A stretch of DNA of 64,000 nt, taken from positions 1-64,000 of the forward strand of contig JANLYQ010000065.1 of the NCBI GenBank assembly GCA_031365725.1, read 5' to 3'. The notes below the pieces were generated by a model. The model searched no databases. It saw only the letters and a list, made by a program, of their open reading frames with translations, and had not been told where the DNA came from. Positions 1 through 8,936 of the stretch are shown here, piece by piece (position 1 is the first letter of the stretch; every line of letters begins with the position of its first letter). The DNA is from JANLYQ01 sp031365725. GTDB taxonomy: Bacteria; Actinomycetota; Actinomycetes; JACCUZ01. Made by a program: the position numbers and the translations under genes.

Positions 1-642
1 CTGTCGCGAACGTCGGTCCACCAACCGGACCGGGCGGTCCCCGCAACGCGGAGCGGCGGTTTCGACGTCGTCGCAGACGGGGCTCGTCGTCCGCTCCAGG
101 TCGCCTCTGTCGCCGGACTGGTGAGTGGGGACTTCATCTACACCGCTGCGGTGGACGGCGTCCTCACGGCGAAGGCGCGAGAGGGAACTGATGCCGTCAG
201 CCTCGATCTTGGCGACACCTGGTTGGCCGTGCCAGCACTGCCGCGCGCTGGCATCCGCGGACCGGTGGTGCCCCAGGGGCCACTCGCTCCGCAGCGCTTC
301 GTGCGCTTCGGCCGTGGCCCCTTCGACGATGCCTACGGCTATCCCATCACGCAGATTCAGGTGTCGACCGACGCCGGTCTGACCTGGACGACGAAGTCAC
401 TGACCGCAGCAGCATCCGGTCAGCTCATCACATCAACGGTTCCCATCAGCGCGACCGATGTCCTGCTGCTCGACCCCGCCGGCCAGCTGCACGGTATCGC
501 CGCCAAAGACCGCACGCGGATGGGCCCCGTCCGCAGCATCGGTGGCCACCGAGGACAGGCATGGGCCGCGGGAGAAAACGGATCGCTGTGGTTCCGCGAC
601 CCGAGCTCAGCCACCTGGACCCAGATCGACGCCCCGGAATAG
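1..642 (+). CDS. Asp-box (BNR-like) repeat protein, 3' part only
   Basis: The frame is open from the first base of the window, so the true start lies upstream. A GTG at 121 exists but lies inside continuous coding-like sequence. The visible 213 residues contain two Asp-box-like motifs, SLDLGDTW and STDAGLTW (pattern S-x-D-x-G-x-T-W), which form beta-hairpin turns in sialidase-type beta-propellers and in many secreted or photosystem-assembly-type propellers. The last blades end with a W-F-R-D segment before the stop. No catalytic residues can be assigned from Asp-boxes alone, and neither a signal peptide nor a lipobox can be judged because the N-terminus is missing. Function unknown; a beta-propeller of the BNR/YCF48 type is the best description. 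Confidence 0.6.
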   Translation: MSRTSVHQPDRAVPATRSGGFDVVADGARRPLQVASVAGLVSGDFIYTAAVDGVLTAKAREGTDAVSLDLGDTWLAVPALPRAGIRGPVVPQGPLAPQRFVRFGRGPFDDAYGYPITQIQVSTDAGLTWTTKSLTAAASGQLITSTVPISATDVLLLDPAGQLHGIAAKDRTRMGPVRSIGGHRGQAWAAGENGSLWFRDPSSATWTQIDAPE

Positions 643-1042
643 CCGCGCTCCCCATGGTCGAGCGCCTCGTACAGCACGCGGTCTCGGCTGCTCACGGCGA
701 CACGTCTCCGCTGGCAAGTGCCCCGCAAGAGCGGCGCTGTCGCGCTCACGCGTACCGACCAACACACAGAAGCCAGCATCGCCACATCGACTCACGCTCG
801 CACGAGCACCGAGAGCCCGGCGGCGCGGCGCTTCTGTGTGTTCGCCGGTACGGAGGCCGCCGAAACCCCGTATCGGCACCACGCGACCCGACTCCCAGGT
901 CGCGGACGTGCACGCCGTCACCGTCTCAGATGCTGAGATTTTGGCGCTTCCGCGGAGTCGTCCCCTGTGGACAACGGGCGCGAGGTGCAGAAGGGAAAGG
1001 GCCGCCGCACGTGAGCGCGAGCACTCTGGGCAGGATGGGCCC
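643..1042. other. 400-bp intergenic stretch, no gene recognised
   Basis: Between the Asp-box gene and the aldo/keto reductase. Short open frames run through it on both strands, but none has a recognisable domain, a good ribosome site or a plausible composition; they are arginine- and serine-rich frames typical of non-coding high-GC DNA. It presumably holds the promoter of the aldo/keto reductase. I see no clear hairpin, tRNA or operator. Confidence 0.5.
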
Positions 1043-1840
1043 ATGACCGACGCAACCAACGTCCCGCAGGACGCAGCAGAGCTCGGCCAGGGCGGGCGGA
1101 TGCCCCTGCTCGGGTTCGGCACCTGGCAGATCACCGGCAAGGCGGCAACCGACTCGGTGCGCTGGGCGCTCGGGGCCGGCTACCGGCACCTCGACACCGC
1201 CACGGTCTACGGCAACGAGAAGGAGGTCGGCTCCGGTCTCGCGAGCAGCGGGGTCGCACGCAGCGAGGTCTTCGTCACGACGAAGTGCCCACCCGACAAC
1301 GCCGGCAACGAGATCGCCACCCTGCGCATCAGCCTGGACCTGCTCGGCACCGACCGCGTCGACCTGTGGCTCATCCACTGGCCCGGCGGCGACGGCGCCG
1401 ACGTCGACATGTGGCGAGCTTTCGGCGAGGCCCGCGAGCAAGGACTCGCGAACGCCATCGGTGTCAGCAACTACTCCCTCGACCAGATCGACGAGCTCAC
1501 GGCGGCCACCGGAGTGACGCCCGCGGTCAACCAGGTCGAGTGGAGCCCACTGCTCTTCGACCAGGCGATCCTGGAAGGTCACCGCGAACGCGGTGTCGTC
1601 CTCGAGGGCTACAGCGCACTGCGCGGCGGGACCCTCGAGCACCCCACGATCGTCGGCATCGCCGACGCGCTCGGCCGCACACCCGCGCAGGTCATCATCC
1701 GCTGGCACCTCCAACACGGCGTGGTCGTCATCCCCAAGTCCGAGCACCAGCAACGGATCATCGACAACGCCGACGTCGACCGCTTCGAGCTGACCACCGG
1801 CGAGATGGCAGCCCTGGACGAGCTCGGCGGGCGCCTCTAA
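1043..1840 (+). CDS. Aldo/keto reductase
   Basis: 265-residue protein starting at the ATG at 1043; the frame stays open far upstream, but similarity to the family begins right after this Met. NADPH-dependent carbonyl reductases of this family reduce aldehydes and ketones in the cytoplasm. The catalytic tetrad is visible: Asp51 and Tyr56 in HLDTATVYGNE, Lys81 in VTTKCPP and His112 in LIHWPGG. The C-terminal cofactor-binding segment reads VVVIPKSEHQQRI, with Lys and Ser for the 2'-phosphate. The length is slightly short but normal for bacterial 2,5-diketogluconate-reductase-like members. The substrate cannot be predicted. The TAA stop overlaps the stop of the opposite-strand gene by four bases (CTAA). 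Confidence 0.88.
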   Translation: MTDATNVPQDAAELGQGGRMPLLGFGTWQITGKAATDSVRWALGAGYRHLDTATVYGNEKEVGSGLASSGVARSEVFVTTKCPPDNAGNEIATLRISLDLLGTDRVDLWLIHWPGGDGADVDMWRAFGEAREQGLANAIGVSNYSLDQIDELTAATGVTPAVNQVEWSPLLFDQAILEGHRERGVVLEGYSALRGGTLEHPTIVGIADALGRTPAQVIIRWHLQHGVVVIPKSEHQQRIIDNADVDRFELTTGEMAALDELGGRL

Positions 1841-2724
1841 CGCAGCCGGCGGGCCAGAGCCGGGTCGAGGGGCACGCCGGCGTCCGGGTGCAGGATCGCG
1901 GCGAGCGCCTCGACACCGTCGACGAGGCGCGGCCCCGGCCGGGCGAACGACGCATTGGCGTCAACCGCCCACAGGGGTACGTCGGGCAGCGAGCCGGGCT
2001 CCCACGCGGCGCGGGCGAGTCGTGCGGACTCCTCCAGCCCGAACCCGCACGGGGCCGCGACGATGACGGACGGCGCAGCACGAGCTACGTCAGCCCACGT
2101 GGTGCGCACGGACCGGCCACCAGGGATGCCGAGCACCGGGCGACCACCAGCGAGGCTCACCATGTCGGGCACCCAGTGGCCCGGGGTGAACGGCGGGTCG
2201 GTCCACTCGAGCACCATCACGGGCACGGCCGCACGGCCGGCGACCGCCGCCCGAACGACTTCCAGCCGGGCCTGCAGCGATGCCACCAGCTCGTCGGCCA
2301 CGTCCCGACGACCGACCGCTTCGCCCAACGTCTGCACCGACACCAGCACGGCATCAAGGTCCTTCGGGTCCAGCGTCAGCACCTCGGCCCGACAGCCCAG
2401 ATGGGCCAGCGCGTCGTCGACCACTGACACGTCCACCGCGCAGACCGCGCACAGGTCCTGGGTCACCACCAGGTCGGCGTCGAGGTCGGCCAGCGCACCC
2501 TCGTCCAGGCGGTAGAGGTCCTCCCCTGCCGCCAACGCTGCACTGACCGCCGCGTCGATCTCGACCGACGTCAGACCCTCGGCGAGCGAGCTGGTCGAGA
2601 CGATGCGCTTGGACCGCGCAGCCACCGGGTGGTCGCACTCGAATGTCACCCCCACCACGTCGTCACCCGCCCCGAGCGCGAACAGGATCTCGGTGGCTGA
2701 CGGCAGCAGGGAGACGATGCGCAC
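1837..2724 (-). CDS. Cobalamin/iron-binding-type protein (BtuF/PF01497 fold), no exporter signal
   Basis: 295 residues opening with MRIVSLLPSATEILFALGAG, the hallmark start of the periplasmic-binding-protein-like family that includes BtuF. There is no signal peptide or lipobox, so it probably stays in the cytoplasm, unlike true BtuF; such solo cytoplasmic forms are common in actinomycetes and are usually labelled cobalamin-binding. It contains a Cys pair in LCAVCAVD that could bind metal or cofactor. No ABC permease or ATPase gene lies nearby, so a transport role is not supported by context. Divergently arranged with the Ada-AlkA gene (101-bp gap) and convergent with the aldo/keto reductase. 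Confidence 0.75.
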   Translation of the reverse strand: MRIVSLLPSATEILFALGAGDDVVGVTFECDHPVAARSKRIVSTSSLAEGLTSVEIDAAVSAALAAGEDLYRLDEGALADLDADLVVTQDLCAVCAVDVSVVDDALAHLGCRAEVLTLDPKDLDAVLVSVQTLGEAVGRRDVADELVASLQARLEVVRAAVAGRAAVPVMVLEWTDPPFTPGHWVPDMVSLAGGRPVLGIPGGRSVRTTWADVARAAPSVIVAAPCGFGLEESARLARAAWEPGSLPDVPLWAVDANASFARPGPRLVDGVEALAAILHPDAGVPLDPALARRLR

Positions 2725-2825
2725 GCAGGTGACGCTAATGGACCGGCCGCAGCTGACCCGACCCCCTCCACAGCCATGTCCGATGCCCGCTAGCGCCGGT
2801 CGCTGGGACAGGGCAGGGTGGACCC

Positions 2826-4331
2826 ATGCTCGACCACGAGACCTGTTACCGCGCCGTCAGCTCGCGCGACCCGCGCTTCGACGGCTGGTTCGTGACCGCG
2901 GTGCGCACCACCGGCATCTACTGCCGCCCCAGCTGCCCGGCCATGACCCCCAAGCGGGTCAACATCACCTTCCACCCGACGGCCGCCGCCGCCCAGCTCG
3001 CAGGCTATCGAGCGTGCCGTCGCTGCCGGCCGGACGCCTCCCCCGGCTCACCGGAGTGGAACGTCCGCTCTGACACCGTCGCCCGGGCGATGCGCCTCAT
3101 CACCGACGGCGCAGTCGACCGCGAGGGCGTCACCGGCCTGGCCGCCCGCCTGGGCTACAGCGAGCGCCAGCTGCACCGGTTGCTCGTCGCCGAGGTCGGC
3201 GCCGGCGCGCAAGCGCTCGCCCGCGCCCAGCGCGCGCACACCGCCCGTACTCTCGTCGAGACCACCGACCTCCCGATGTCAGAAGTCGCGTTCGCCGCCG
3301 GGTTCGCAAGCATCCGCCAGTTCAACGACACCGTGCGAGCCGTCTTCGCCACGACCCCGGGGGACCTTCGCGAGAAGGCGGTACGTCGTGGCGCCGGCAC
3401 TGTGCCCGGCACCATGGTGCTGCGCCTCGCCACCCGGCAGCCCTTCGACGGTCCATGGCTGCTGGCCCTGCTCGGCTCCAAGGCCGTGCCCGGCGTCGAG
3501 CACTACGACGGCACGTCGCTGCAGCGCTCCCTGCAGCTGCCGCACGGCGAGGGCACCGTCGAGCTGACGCCCGGCCCCGACCACGTCCTCGCGACCTTGC
3601 GGTTGCAGGACCCGCGCGACGTCGTGCCCGCCGTCTCCCGCTGCCGCCGACTGCTCGACCTCGACGCCGACTCGGCCGCCATCGACCTGACGCTTGCCGC
3701 CGACCCGTTGCTCGCCGAGCTCGTCGCGGCACGACCGGGCATCCGGGTGCCCGGCTCTGTCGACGGCGTCGAGATGGCCACCAAAGCCGTGATCGGGCAA
3801 CAGGTGTCGGTGGCCGGAGCCCGGACCGTCGCCGGTCGTCTGGTGTCGGCGTACGGCAAGCCACTGATGCGTCCCCACGGCGCGGTCACCCACCACTTCC
3901 CCACCGCCGACGCGCTGGCCGCTCTCGACCCCGGGACGCTGCCGATGCCGCGAGCCCGCGCCCGCACCGTCGTGCGGCTAGCTGCGAGCCTCGCCAACGG
4001 CGACCTGGACCTGCACCCGGGTGCTGATCGCGACCAGGTCGAGACCGACCTGCTCGCCCTGCCCGGGATCGGACCGTGGACCGCGGACTACCTGCGGATG
4101 CGGGCCCTCGGCGACCCCGACAGCTTTCTGCCCAGCGACCTCGGCGTCCGGCGCGGGCTCGAGCGGCTCGGCGTCGCCGGCGACCCGCGCGCCGCCGCGG
4201 CGCACGCCGAGGCCTGGCGGCCGTGGCGGTCCTACGGGCTCATGCACCTCTGGGACGTCGCCATCCAGCCCAAGCCGACGACTCCCATCAAACCGACAAC
4301 CCACAACACCCCGACCCACCACGAGGACTGA
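2826..4331 (+). CDS. Ada-AlkA fusion: methyl-phosphotriester sensor/AraC regulator plus 3-methyladenine DNA glycosylase
   Basis: 501 residues, three parts. Residues 1-75 are the Ada zinc domain with the four ligands Cys33, Cys37 (GIYCRPSCP), Cys64 and Cys67 (ACRRC); Cys33 is the expected methyl acceptor. Residues 80-185 are an AraC-type helix-turn-helix (LAARLGYSERQLHRLL, then VAFAAGFASIRQFN). Residues 190-490 are an AlkA-type HhH-GPD glycosylase with LPGIGPWTADYL and the catalytic Asp in FLPSDLG. The protein should sense methylated phosphotriesters, activate the alkylation response and excise 3-methyladenine. It is followed after one base by ogt, so the two repair activities are co-expressed. 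The Thr/Pro/His-rich tail of about 20 residues is unusual and probably unstructured. Confidence 0.93.
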   Translation: MLDHETCYRAVSSRDPRFDGWFVTAVRTTGIYCRPSCPAMTPKRVNITFHPTAAAAQLAGYRACRRCRPDASPGSPEWNVRSDTVARAMRLITDGAVDREGVTGLAARLGYSERQLHRLLVAEVGAGAQALARAQRAHTARTLVETTDLPMSEVAFAAGFASIRQFNDTVRAVFATTPGDLREKAVRRGAGTVPGTMVLRLATRQPFDGPWLLALLGSKAVPGVEHYDGTSLQRSLQLPHGEGTVELTPGPDHVLATLRLQDPRDVVPAVSRCRRLLDLDADSAAIDLTLAADPLLAELVAARPGIRVPGSVDGVEMATKAVIGQQVSVAGARTVAGRLVSAYGKPLMRPHGAVTHHFPTADALAALDPGTLPMPRARARTVVRLAASLANGDLDLHPGADRDQVETDLLALPGIGPWTADYLRMRALGDPDSFLPSDLGVRRGLERLGVAGDPRAAAAHAEAWRPWRSYGLMHLWDVAIQPKPTTPIKPTTHNTPTHHED

Positions 4332-4332
4332 C

Positions 4333-4833
4333 GTGACCACCTTCACTGCCACCATCGACAGCCCGGTCGGCCCGCTGCTGCTCACCAGCGACGGGACCGC
4401 GCTGACCCGGCTGCTCTTCGACGCCACAACCGTCGACCCGACCTGGTCGACCGACCCGTGCCCGGTGCTCGCGACAGCCACGGCGCAGCTCACCGAGTAC
4501 TTCGCCGGCACCCGCACCACCTTCGACGTCCCACTCGCACCGACCGGCACCGAGTTCCAGCTGCGCACCTGGCTCGCGCTGCGCAACATTCCCTACGCCG
4601 AGACGATCAGCTACGGCCAGCTCGCCCTGCAGGTCGGCAATGTCAAGGCCTCGCGCGCGGTGGGGCTGGCCAACGGCCGCAACCCGATCTCGATCGTCGT
4701 GCCGTGCCACCGCGTGATCGGGGCCAACGGCTCACTGACGGGTTACGGCGGTGGGCTGGACCGCAAGCGCCTGCTGCTCGACCTCGAGCGACAGGCGCAG
4801 GACCAGCAGCAACGACGAGAGGACGCCTCATGA
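4333..4833 (+). CDS. ogt: Methylated-DNA--protein-cysteine methyltransferase
   Basis: GTG start at 4333, one base after the Ada-AlkA stop; 166 residues. It transfers the methyl group from O6-methylguanine to its own Cys in a suicide reaction. The active-site signature IVVPCHRVIG is intact, preceded by the DNA-binding helix region with SYGQLA and NPISIVVP. The N-terminal half is the short ribonuclease-like domain typical of Ogt. Together with the Ada-AlkA gene it forms a complete adaptive-response operon. The next gene starts inside its stop codon (ATGA). Confidence 0.93.
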   Translation: MTTFTATIDSPVGPLLLTSDGTALTRLLFDATTVDPTWSTDPCPVLATATAQLTEYFAGTRTTFDVPLAPTGTEFQLRTWLALRNIPYAETISYGQLALQVGNVKASRAVGLANGRNPISIVVPCHRVIGANGSLTGYGGGLDRKRLLLDLERQAQDQQQRREDAS

Positions 4834-5243
4834 CCGACGGCAGCGGCAGCGGCACGAAGGTCGACCCCTGGCAGCTGGCCACGGCCCCCGGCAGCTCGAC
4901 CTACACGATGTACCGCGACGAGAGCACCGCCCCGCCCGTGCTTGTCTGCCAGGTCGGCAGCACCACCCTGCGCTACCACCTCTCCGCGGTGGACGACCTG
5001 CACGCCTGGCTGCGCGAGCAGGGCGACTGGGTCGACCTCGGCGCGGCCGACGAGAAGAAGCCTGCGGCCGAGGGAACCGTCGAGGCCTGGGGCCGTTCCC
5101 CCGACAACCCGGTTGGTGGCTGGTACGGCCTGCGCAACGGCTATCGCGGCCGGTTCGGCATGTACCTGCCGCCGCTCCTGGAGGCCCTCGGCCTCGCCGA
5201 GCTCACCCACGACGCACGCAACAACAAGGTCCGCGCGATCTGA
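4830..5243 (+). CDS. Hypothetical protein coupled to ogt
   Basis: 137 residues starting at ATG 4830, which overlaps the ogt stop by four bases, so translation is probably coupled. No signal peptide or membrane segment. The middle reads RYHLSAVDDLHAWLREQGDWVDLGAADE, a helix followed by a charged turn, and the C-terminal half is aromatic and glycine-rich (GGWYGLRNGYRGRFGMYL). I do not recognise the family with certainty; similar short proteins are annotated as hypothetical in actinomycetes. Position in the alkylation-repair operon suggests, but does not prove, a link to repair. Confidence 0.72.
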   Translation: MTDGSGSGTKVDPWQLATAPGSSTYTMYRDESTAPPVLVCQVGSTTLRYHLSAVDDLHAWLREQGDWVDLGAADEKKPAAEGTVEAWGRSPDNPVGGWYGLRNGYRGRFGMYLPPLLEALGLAELTHDARNNKVRAI

Positions 5244-5257
5244 CCTACCGTGGTGCC

Positions 5258-7024
5258 ATGCCCCCGCACGAGCCGACCGACCTGGACACGCTGGACACAC
5301 CGCTGCTCCGTCGCATCCGCGAGTCCGTCATCGGCGACGACCAGGTGATGCACGGCCCCTACGGCCCGCGCCGGGTCACCTACGCCGACTACACCGCCAG
5401 CGGCCGGGCGCTGACCTTCGTCGAGGACTTCATCCGGGCCGAGGTGCTGCCGCGCTACGCCAACACCCACACCGAGTCCAGTGGCACCGGCCTGCAGACG
5501 ACCCGGCTCCGTGAGGACGCGCGGCGCATCATCCGCGAGGCGGTGGGCGGGCCGGACGAGGCGAGCGATGCCGACGAGCTCGTCGTCATCTTCTGCGGCT
5601 CCGGCTCCACCTCGGCGATCGACAAGCTGATCGGCATCCTCAACCTGCGCATCCCGGCCGACCTCGACGACCGCTACCACCTGTCGTCGCACATCCCGGC
5701 AGACGAACGGCCGGTTGTCTTCATCGGGCCCGTCGAGCACCACTCCAACGAGCTGCCGTGGCGCGAGACCATCTGTGACGTGGTCACGATCCCGGAGGAC
5801 CGCGACGGCCACATCGACGTCGCCGTCCTGGAGGCGGCACTGGTCGAGCACGCCGACCGTCCGTTGCTGATCGGCTCGTTCTCCGCTGCATCCAATGTCA
5901 CCGGCATCGTCAGCGACACCCACCGGATCGCCGACCTGCTGCACGCGCACAGCGCCCTGTCGTTCTGGGACTTCGCTGCCGCGGCGCCGTACGTCGATAT
6001 CGAGATGAACCGCGTGTGCGACGAGCACCCGCGGTGCGACAAGGACGCCATCTTCCTGTCGCCGCACAAGTTCATCGGTGGTCCTGGCACCCCCGGTGTG
6101 CTCGTCGTGCGCCGCGCCCTGCTCACCAACCGGGTGCCCGTGGTGCCCGGCGGAGGCACCGTCGCCTACGTCAACCCCCTCGAGCACCTGTACGTCGACG
6201 ACCCGGCCCACCGCGAGGAGGGTGGCACCCCGGCCATCGTCGAGTCGATCCGCGCCGGTCTGGTCTTCCAGCTCAAGGCCGCTGTCGGCGTCGAGACGAT
6301 CCGGGCCCGAGAGGACGCGCTGCTCGCGCGGCTCGTCGACGCATGGCGGCGCAACCCGTGCTTGGAGATCCTCGGCAACCTCGACGCCGAGCGCCTGTCG
6401 ATCGTGTCTTTCGTCGTACGTCGACCGGCGCAGGACGGTCGGCCCGGCACCTACCTGCACCACAACTACGTCGTCGCTCTGCTCAACGACCTGTTCGGCA
6501 TCCAGTCCCGAGGCGGCTGCTCGTGCGCGGGACCCTACGGCCACCGGCTGCTCGGCATCGACATCGAGCGCAGCCACGAGTTCGAACGCGAGATCGCGCA
6601 CGGCTGCGAGGGCATCAAGCCCGGCTGGGTCCGGATCAACGTCAACTACTTCATCTCCGAGGCGGTCCTCGACTACGTAATCGCCGCGGTGGACCTGGTC
6701 GCCGAGCACGGGTGGCTGCTGCTCACCGACTATCGCTTCGAGGTCGCCACCGGGCTGTGGAAGCACCGGGACGGCGCGGTCGAGCCGCCGCTGCGGCTGG
6801 CCCAGGTCGGCTACGACGCTGACGGCACGATGTCCTATCCGCACCACGACGAGCCCGTCCCCGAGACGGCTCTCGCCGGCTACCTCGACGAAGCCCGCTC
6901 CATCTTCGACCGCGCGACGCACGACCAGCACACCGACGGTCGGGACGCAGCCACCGGTCGGGTCTCCGACGACTTCGAACACCTGCGCTGGTTCGAGCTG
7001 CCCGCTGCTTGCTTGCAGCCGTGA
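5258..7024 (+). CDS. Class V aminotransferase-like PLP enzyme (cysteine desulfurase-like fold)
   Basis: 588 residues from ATG 5258. PLP fold-type I: the Schiff-base Lys lies in FLSPHKFIGGPGTPGVLV, with the preceding cofactor Asp in SFWDFAAAAPYV and a helix-capping glycine-rich loop near FCGSGSTSAIDKL. N-terminal phrases such as YADYTASGRAL and ANTHTESSGTG match the group of long actinobacterial class V enzymes rather than IscS/SufS. A Cys-rich segment SRGGCSCAGPYGHRLLG near residue 425 could be the mobile loop seen in desulfurase relatives. At about 590 residues it is longer than SufS (about 410) because of a C-terminal extension of about 120 residues. The substrate is unknown. It starts 14 bases after the previous gene and may be part of the same transcript. 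Confidence 0.8.
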   Translation: MPPHEPTDLDTLDTPLLRRIRESVIGDDQVMHGPYGPRRVTYADYTASGRALTFVEDFIRAEVLPRYANTHTESSGTGLQTTRLREDARRIIREAVGGPDEASDADELVVIFCGSGSTSAIDKLIGILNLRIPADLDDRYHLSSHIPADERPVVFIGPVEHHSNELPWRETICDVVTIPEDRDGHIDVAVLEAALVEHADRPLLIGSFSAASNVTGIVSDTHRIADLLHAHSALSFWDFAAAAPYVDIEMNRVCDEHPRCDKDAIFLSPHKFIGGPGTPGVLVVRRALLTNRVPVVPGGGTVAYVNPLEHLYVDDPAHREEGGTPAIVESIRAGLVFQLKAAVGVETIRAREDALLARLVDAWRRNPCLEILGNLDAERLSIVSFVVRRPAQDGRPGTYLHHNYVVALLNDLFGIQSRGGCSCAGPYGHRLLGIDIERSHEFEREIAHGCEGIKPGWVRINVNYFISEAVLDYVIAAVDLVAEHGWLLLTDYRFEVATGLWKHRDGAVEPPLRLAQVGYDADGTMSYPHHDEPVPETALAGYLDEARSIFDRATHDQHTDGRDAATGRVSDDFEHLRWFELPAACLQP

Positions 7025-7116
7025 CCACCTCACGTCGAAAGTCGATGGCGCGGGCGTTTCCAGCGCGCGCATACTCGGCCGGGCAAGGACAGCGGGACCA
7101 CCAGCGAGGTTGATGC

Positions 7117-8091
7117 ATGATCATCGAGGTCGCCTCCCTGGAGAAGATCTTCCGGGTGCATCGACGCCAACCCGGTGTCCGGGCCTCGCTCCGCGGCTTG
7201 GCTCGACGCGACTACGACACCGTGCGCGCCGTCGAGGACGTGTCCTTCACCATCGAGGCCGGCGAGGTGGTGGGGTTCCTCGGTCCCAACGGAGCCGGCA
7301 AGACCACCACCCTCAAGTGCCTAGCCGGCCTCCTCCATCCCACGAGTGGATCGGTCCGGGTGTTCGGCCACGATCCGGCACGACGGGAGCGAGCCTTCCT
7401 CGAACGCATCACGCTGGTGATGGGGCAACGCAACCAGATGTTCTGGGACCTGCCCGCGATGGAGACCTTCCTCGTCAACCAGGCGATCTACCGCATCCCC
7501 GAGGACGAGTTCCGCCGCACTCTCGAGGACCTTGTCGACCTGCTGGCGCTCACTGATCTGCTCACCAAACAGGTCCGCACCCTGAGCCTGGGCGAACGGA
7601 TGCGCTGTGAGCTCGCGGCCGCCCTGCTGCACCGGCCCGCTGTGCTGTTCCTCGACGAGCCGACGCTGGGCCTGGACGTGAACGGGCAGGTCGCGGTGCG
7701 GTCGTTCATCGGCGACTACAGCCGACGTACTGGCGCCACCGTGCTGCTGACCTCGCACTACATGGCGGACGTGACGGCGCTGGCCCATCGGGTCCTGGTC
7801 ATCGACCGCGGGCGGCTGCGGCACGACGGTGAGCTGCAGGCGCTTGTCGAAGCCACCGCGCCCTACCGACTGCTGCGGCTCACCCTGTCCGAGGACGTTC
7901 CGCTGTCGGCGCTGAGCCACCTAGGCGACCTGGACTGCCCGGTCGACGGCCAGTCGGTGGTGCTGCGCGTCCCACGCGCCGACGTCACGCGGGTGGCCGC
8001 CGAGGCGTTGGCAACACTGCCGGTCGCGGACCTTGCGATCGAGGAGGCGCCGATCGAGGACATCATCTCCGCGGTGTTCGCCGGTGGATGA
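7117..8091 (+). CDS. ABC transporter ATP-binding protein (ABC-2 export type)
   Basis: 324 residues. Walker A GPNGAGKTTTLK, signature LSLGERMRCELAAALL and Walker B AVLFLDEPTLGLDV are all intact, followed by the switch His in LLTSHYMADV. The long loop before Walker A (VRASLRGLARRDYDTVRAV) and the C-terminal regulatory extension are typical of ATPases that pair with DUF990-type ABC-2 permeases. The two permease genes follow directly, so the three genes encode one exporter: ATPase homodimer plus a permease heterodimer. The substrate is unknown. Start ATG 7117; the upstream ribosome site (AGCGAGGT) is weak. Confidence 0.9.
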   Translation: MIIEVASLEKIFRVHRRQPGVRASLRGLARRDYDTVRAVEDVSFTIEAGEVVGFLGPNGAGKTTTLKCLAGLLHPTSGSVRVFGHDPARRERAFLERITLVMGQRNQMFWDLPAMETFLVNQAIYRIPEDEFRRTLEDLVDLLALTDLLTKQVRTLSLGERMRCELAAALLHRPAVLFLDEPTLGLDVNGQVAVRSFIGDYSRRTGATVLLTSHYMADVTALAHRVLVIDRGRLRHDGELQALVEATAPYRLLRLTLSEDVPLSALSHLGDLDCPVDGQSVVLRVPRADVTRVAAEALATLPVADLAIEEAPIEDIISAVFAGG

Positions 8092-8126
8092 GCCACGGTT
8101 GAGGTGGGCGACGGGTGAGGTGAGCG

Positions 8127-8936
8127 ATGGGTGAGGTGGCCGCACTCACGAGTGCCTACCGCGGACTCCTGCGGGTTGCGGTGGTCCAGGCGCTGACCTA
8201 CCGGGCCCAGCTGGTGATCTGGCTGCTGAGCTCGCTGTTCCCGCTCATCATGATGACTGTCTGGCTCTCCGTCGTGGACCAGAGCGGTCCGGCGGCCGGC
8301 TGGGACCGCAGCGACTTCATCTCCTACTACGTCGCTGCCGCGGTGCTCTTCCACCTCACCACCGGGGATCTCGCCTGGAACTGGGACCGGGACATGCGCA
8401 GCGGCGACCTGTCCTTCCGGCTGCTCAAGCCGGTGTCTCCGGTGCACCACCACCTCGCGATGGACATCGGCCTCGTCTCGGTGACCGCAGCCCTGCTCGT
8501 GCCGGTCGCCCTCGTCGCCACCGTCGTCCTCGACTCGCTGCGCTATCCCATCGGGCCCGGGACTTTCGTGCTGTTCCTCGTGGCTGTCGTGCTGGGCTTC
8601 GCGGTGTCCTTCGCGATGGCCCTGACCTTCGCTATGGGCACCTTCTGGAGCACCCAGACGGCCAACCTCTACTACCTGTGGTGGGGAGCCGGAGCGTTCC
8701 TGTCCGGCTGGGTCGCACCGGTATCGGTGCTGCCCGAACCGCTGCAGCGCGCCGCGCACGTCTTGCCGTTCCGCAGCGTCCTCGGCTTCCCGCTCGAGCT
8801 GCTGCTCGGGCGCCTCGACGCAGGTCAGATCGCGACCGGCTTCGCGGTCGGGTTGGCCTGGCTCGTCGGTCTCATCGTCGTACAGCAGGCGCTGTGGCAC
8901 CGGGGCATCGTGCGCTACCAGGCGGTGGGCGGATGA
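8127..8936 (+). CDS. ABC-2 type permease, subunit 1
   Basis: 269 residues with about six hydrophobic segments (LVIWLLSSLFPLIMMTVWL near residue 30; the last one VGLAWLVGLIVVQQALW). It belongs to the DUF990/ABC-2 family by its aromatic-rich N-terminus, the FISYYVAAAVLFHLTTGDLAWNW type of second helix and the pairing with a sister permease. The start ATG 8127 lies inside a short imperfect duplication of the preceding sequence (GACGGGTGAGGTG then GATGGGTGAGGTG), which supplies a GAGGTGAG ribosome site. The last codons overlap the second permease by four bases (ATGA). Confidence 0.87.
   Translation: MGEVAALTSAYRGLLRVAVVQALTYRAQLVIWLLSSLFPLIMMTVWLSVVDQSGPAAGWDRSDFISYYVAAAVLFHLTTGDLAWNWDRDMRSGDLSFRLLKPVSPVHHHLAMDIGLVSVTAALLVPVALVATVVLDSLRYPIGPGTFVLFLVAVVLGFAVSFAMALTFAMGTFWSTQTANLYYLWWGAGAFLSGWVAPVSVLPEPLQRAAHVLPFRSVLGFPLELLLGRLDAGQIATGFAVGLAWLVGLIVVQQALWHRGIVRYQAVGG

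Noticed and set aside
643..1042. Short open frames in the first intergenic stretch
   Set aside because: Arg/Ser-rich translations without domains or ribosome sites; typical non-coding frames.
5141..7072. Long open frame on the - strand (643 codons) opposite the class V aminotransferase-like gene
   Set aside because: It is a shadow of the real gene in high-GC DNA: low-complexity Val/Asp/Arg-rich translation, no domain, no ribosome site.
8105..8130. Tandem GGGTGAGGTG repeat at the permease start as a regulatory element
   Set aside because: Two imperfect copies only; more likely a small slippage duplication that includes the ribosome site.
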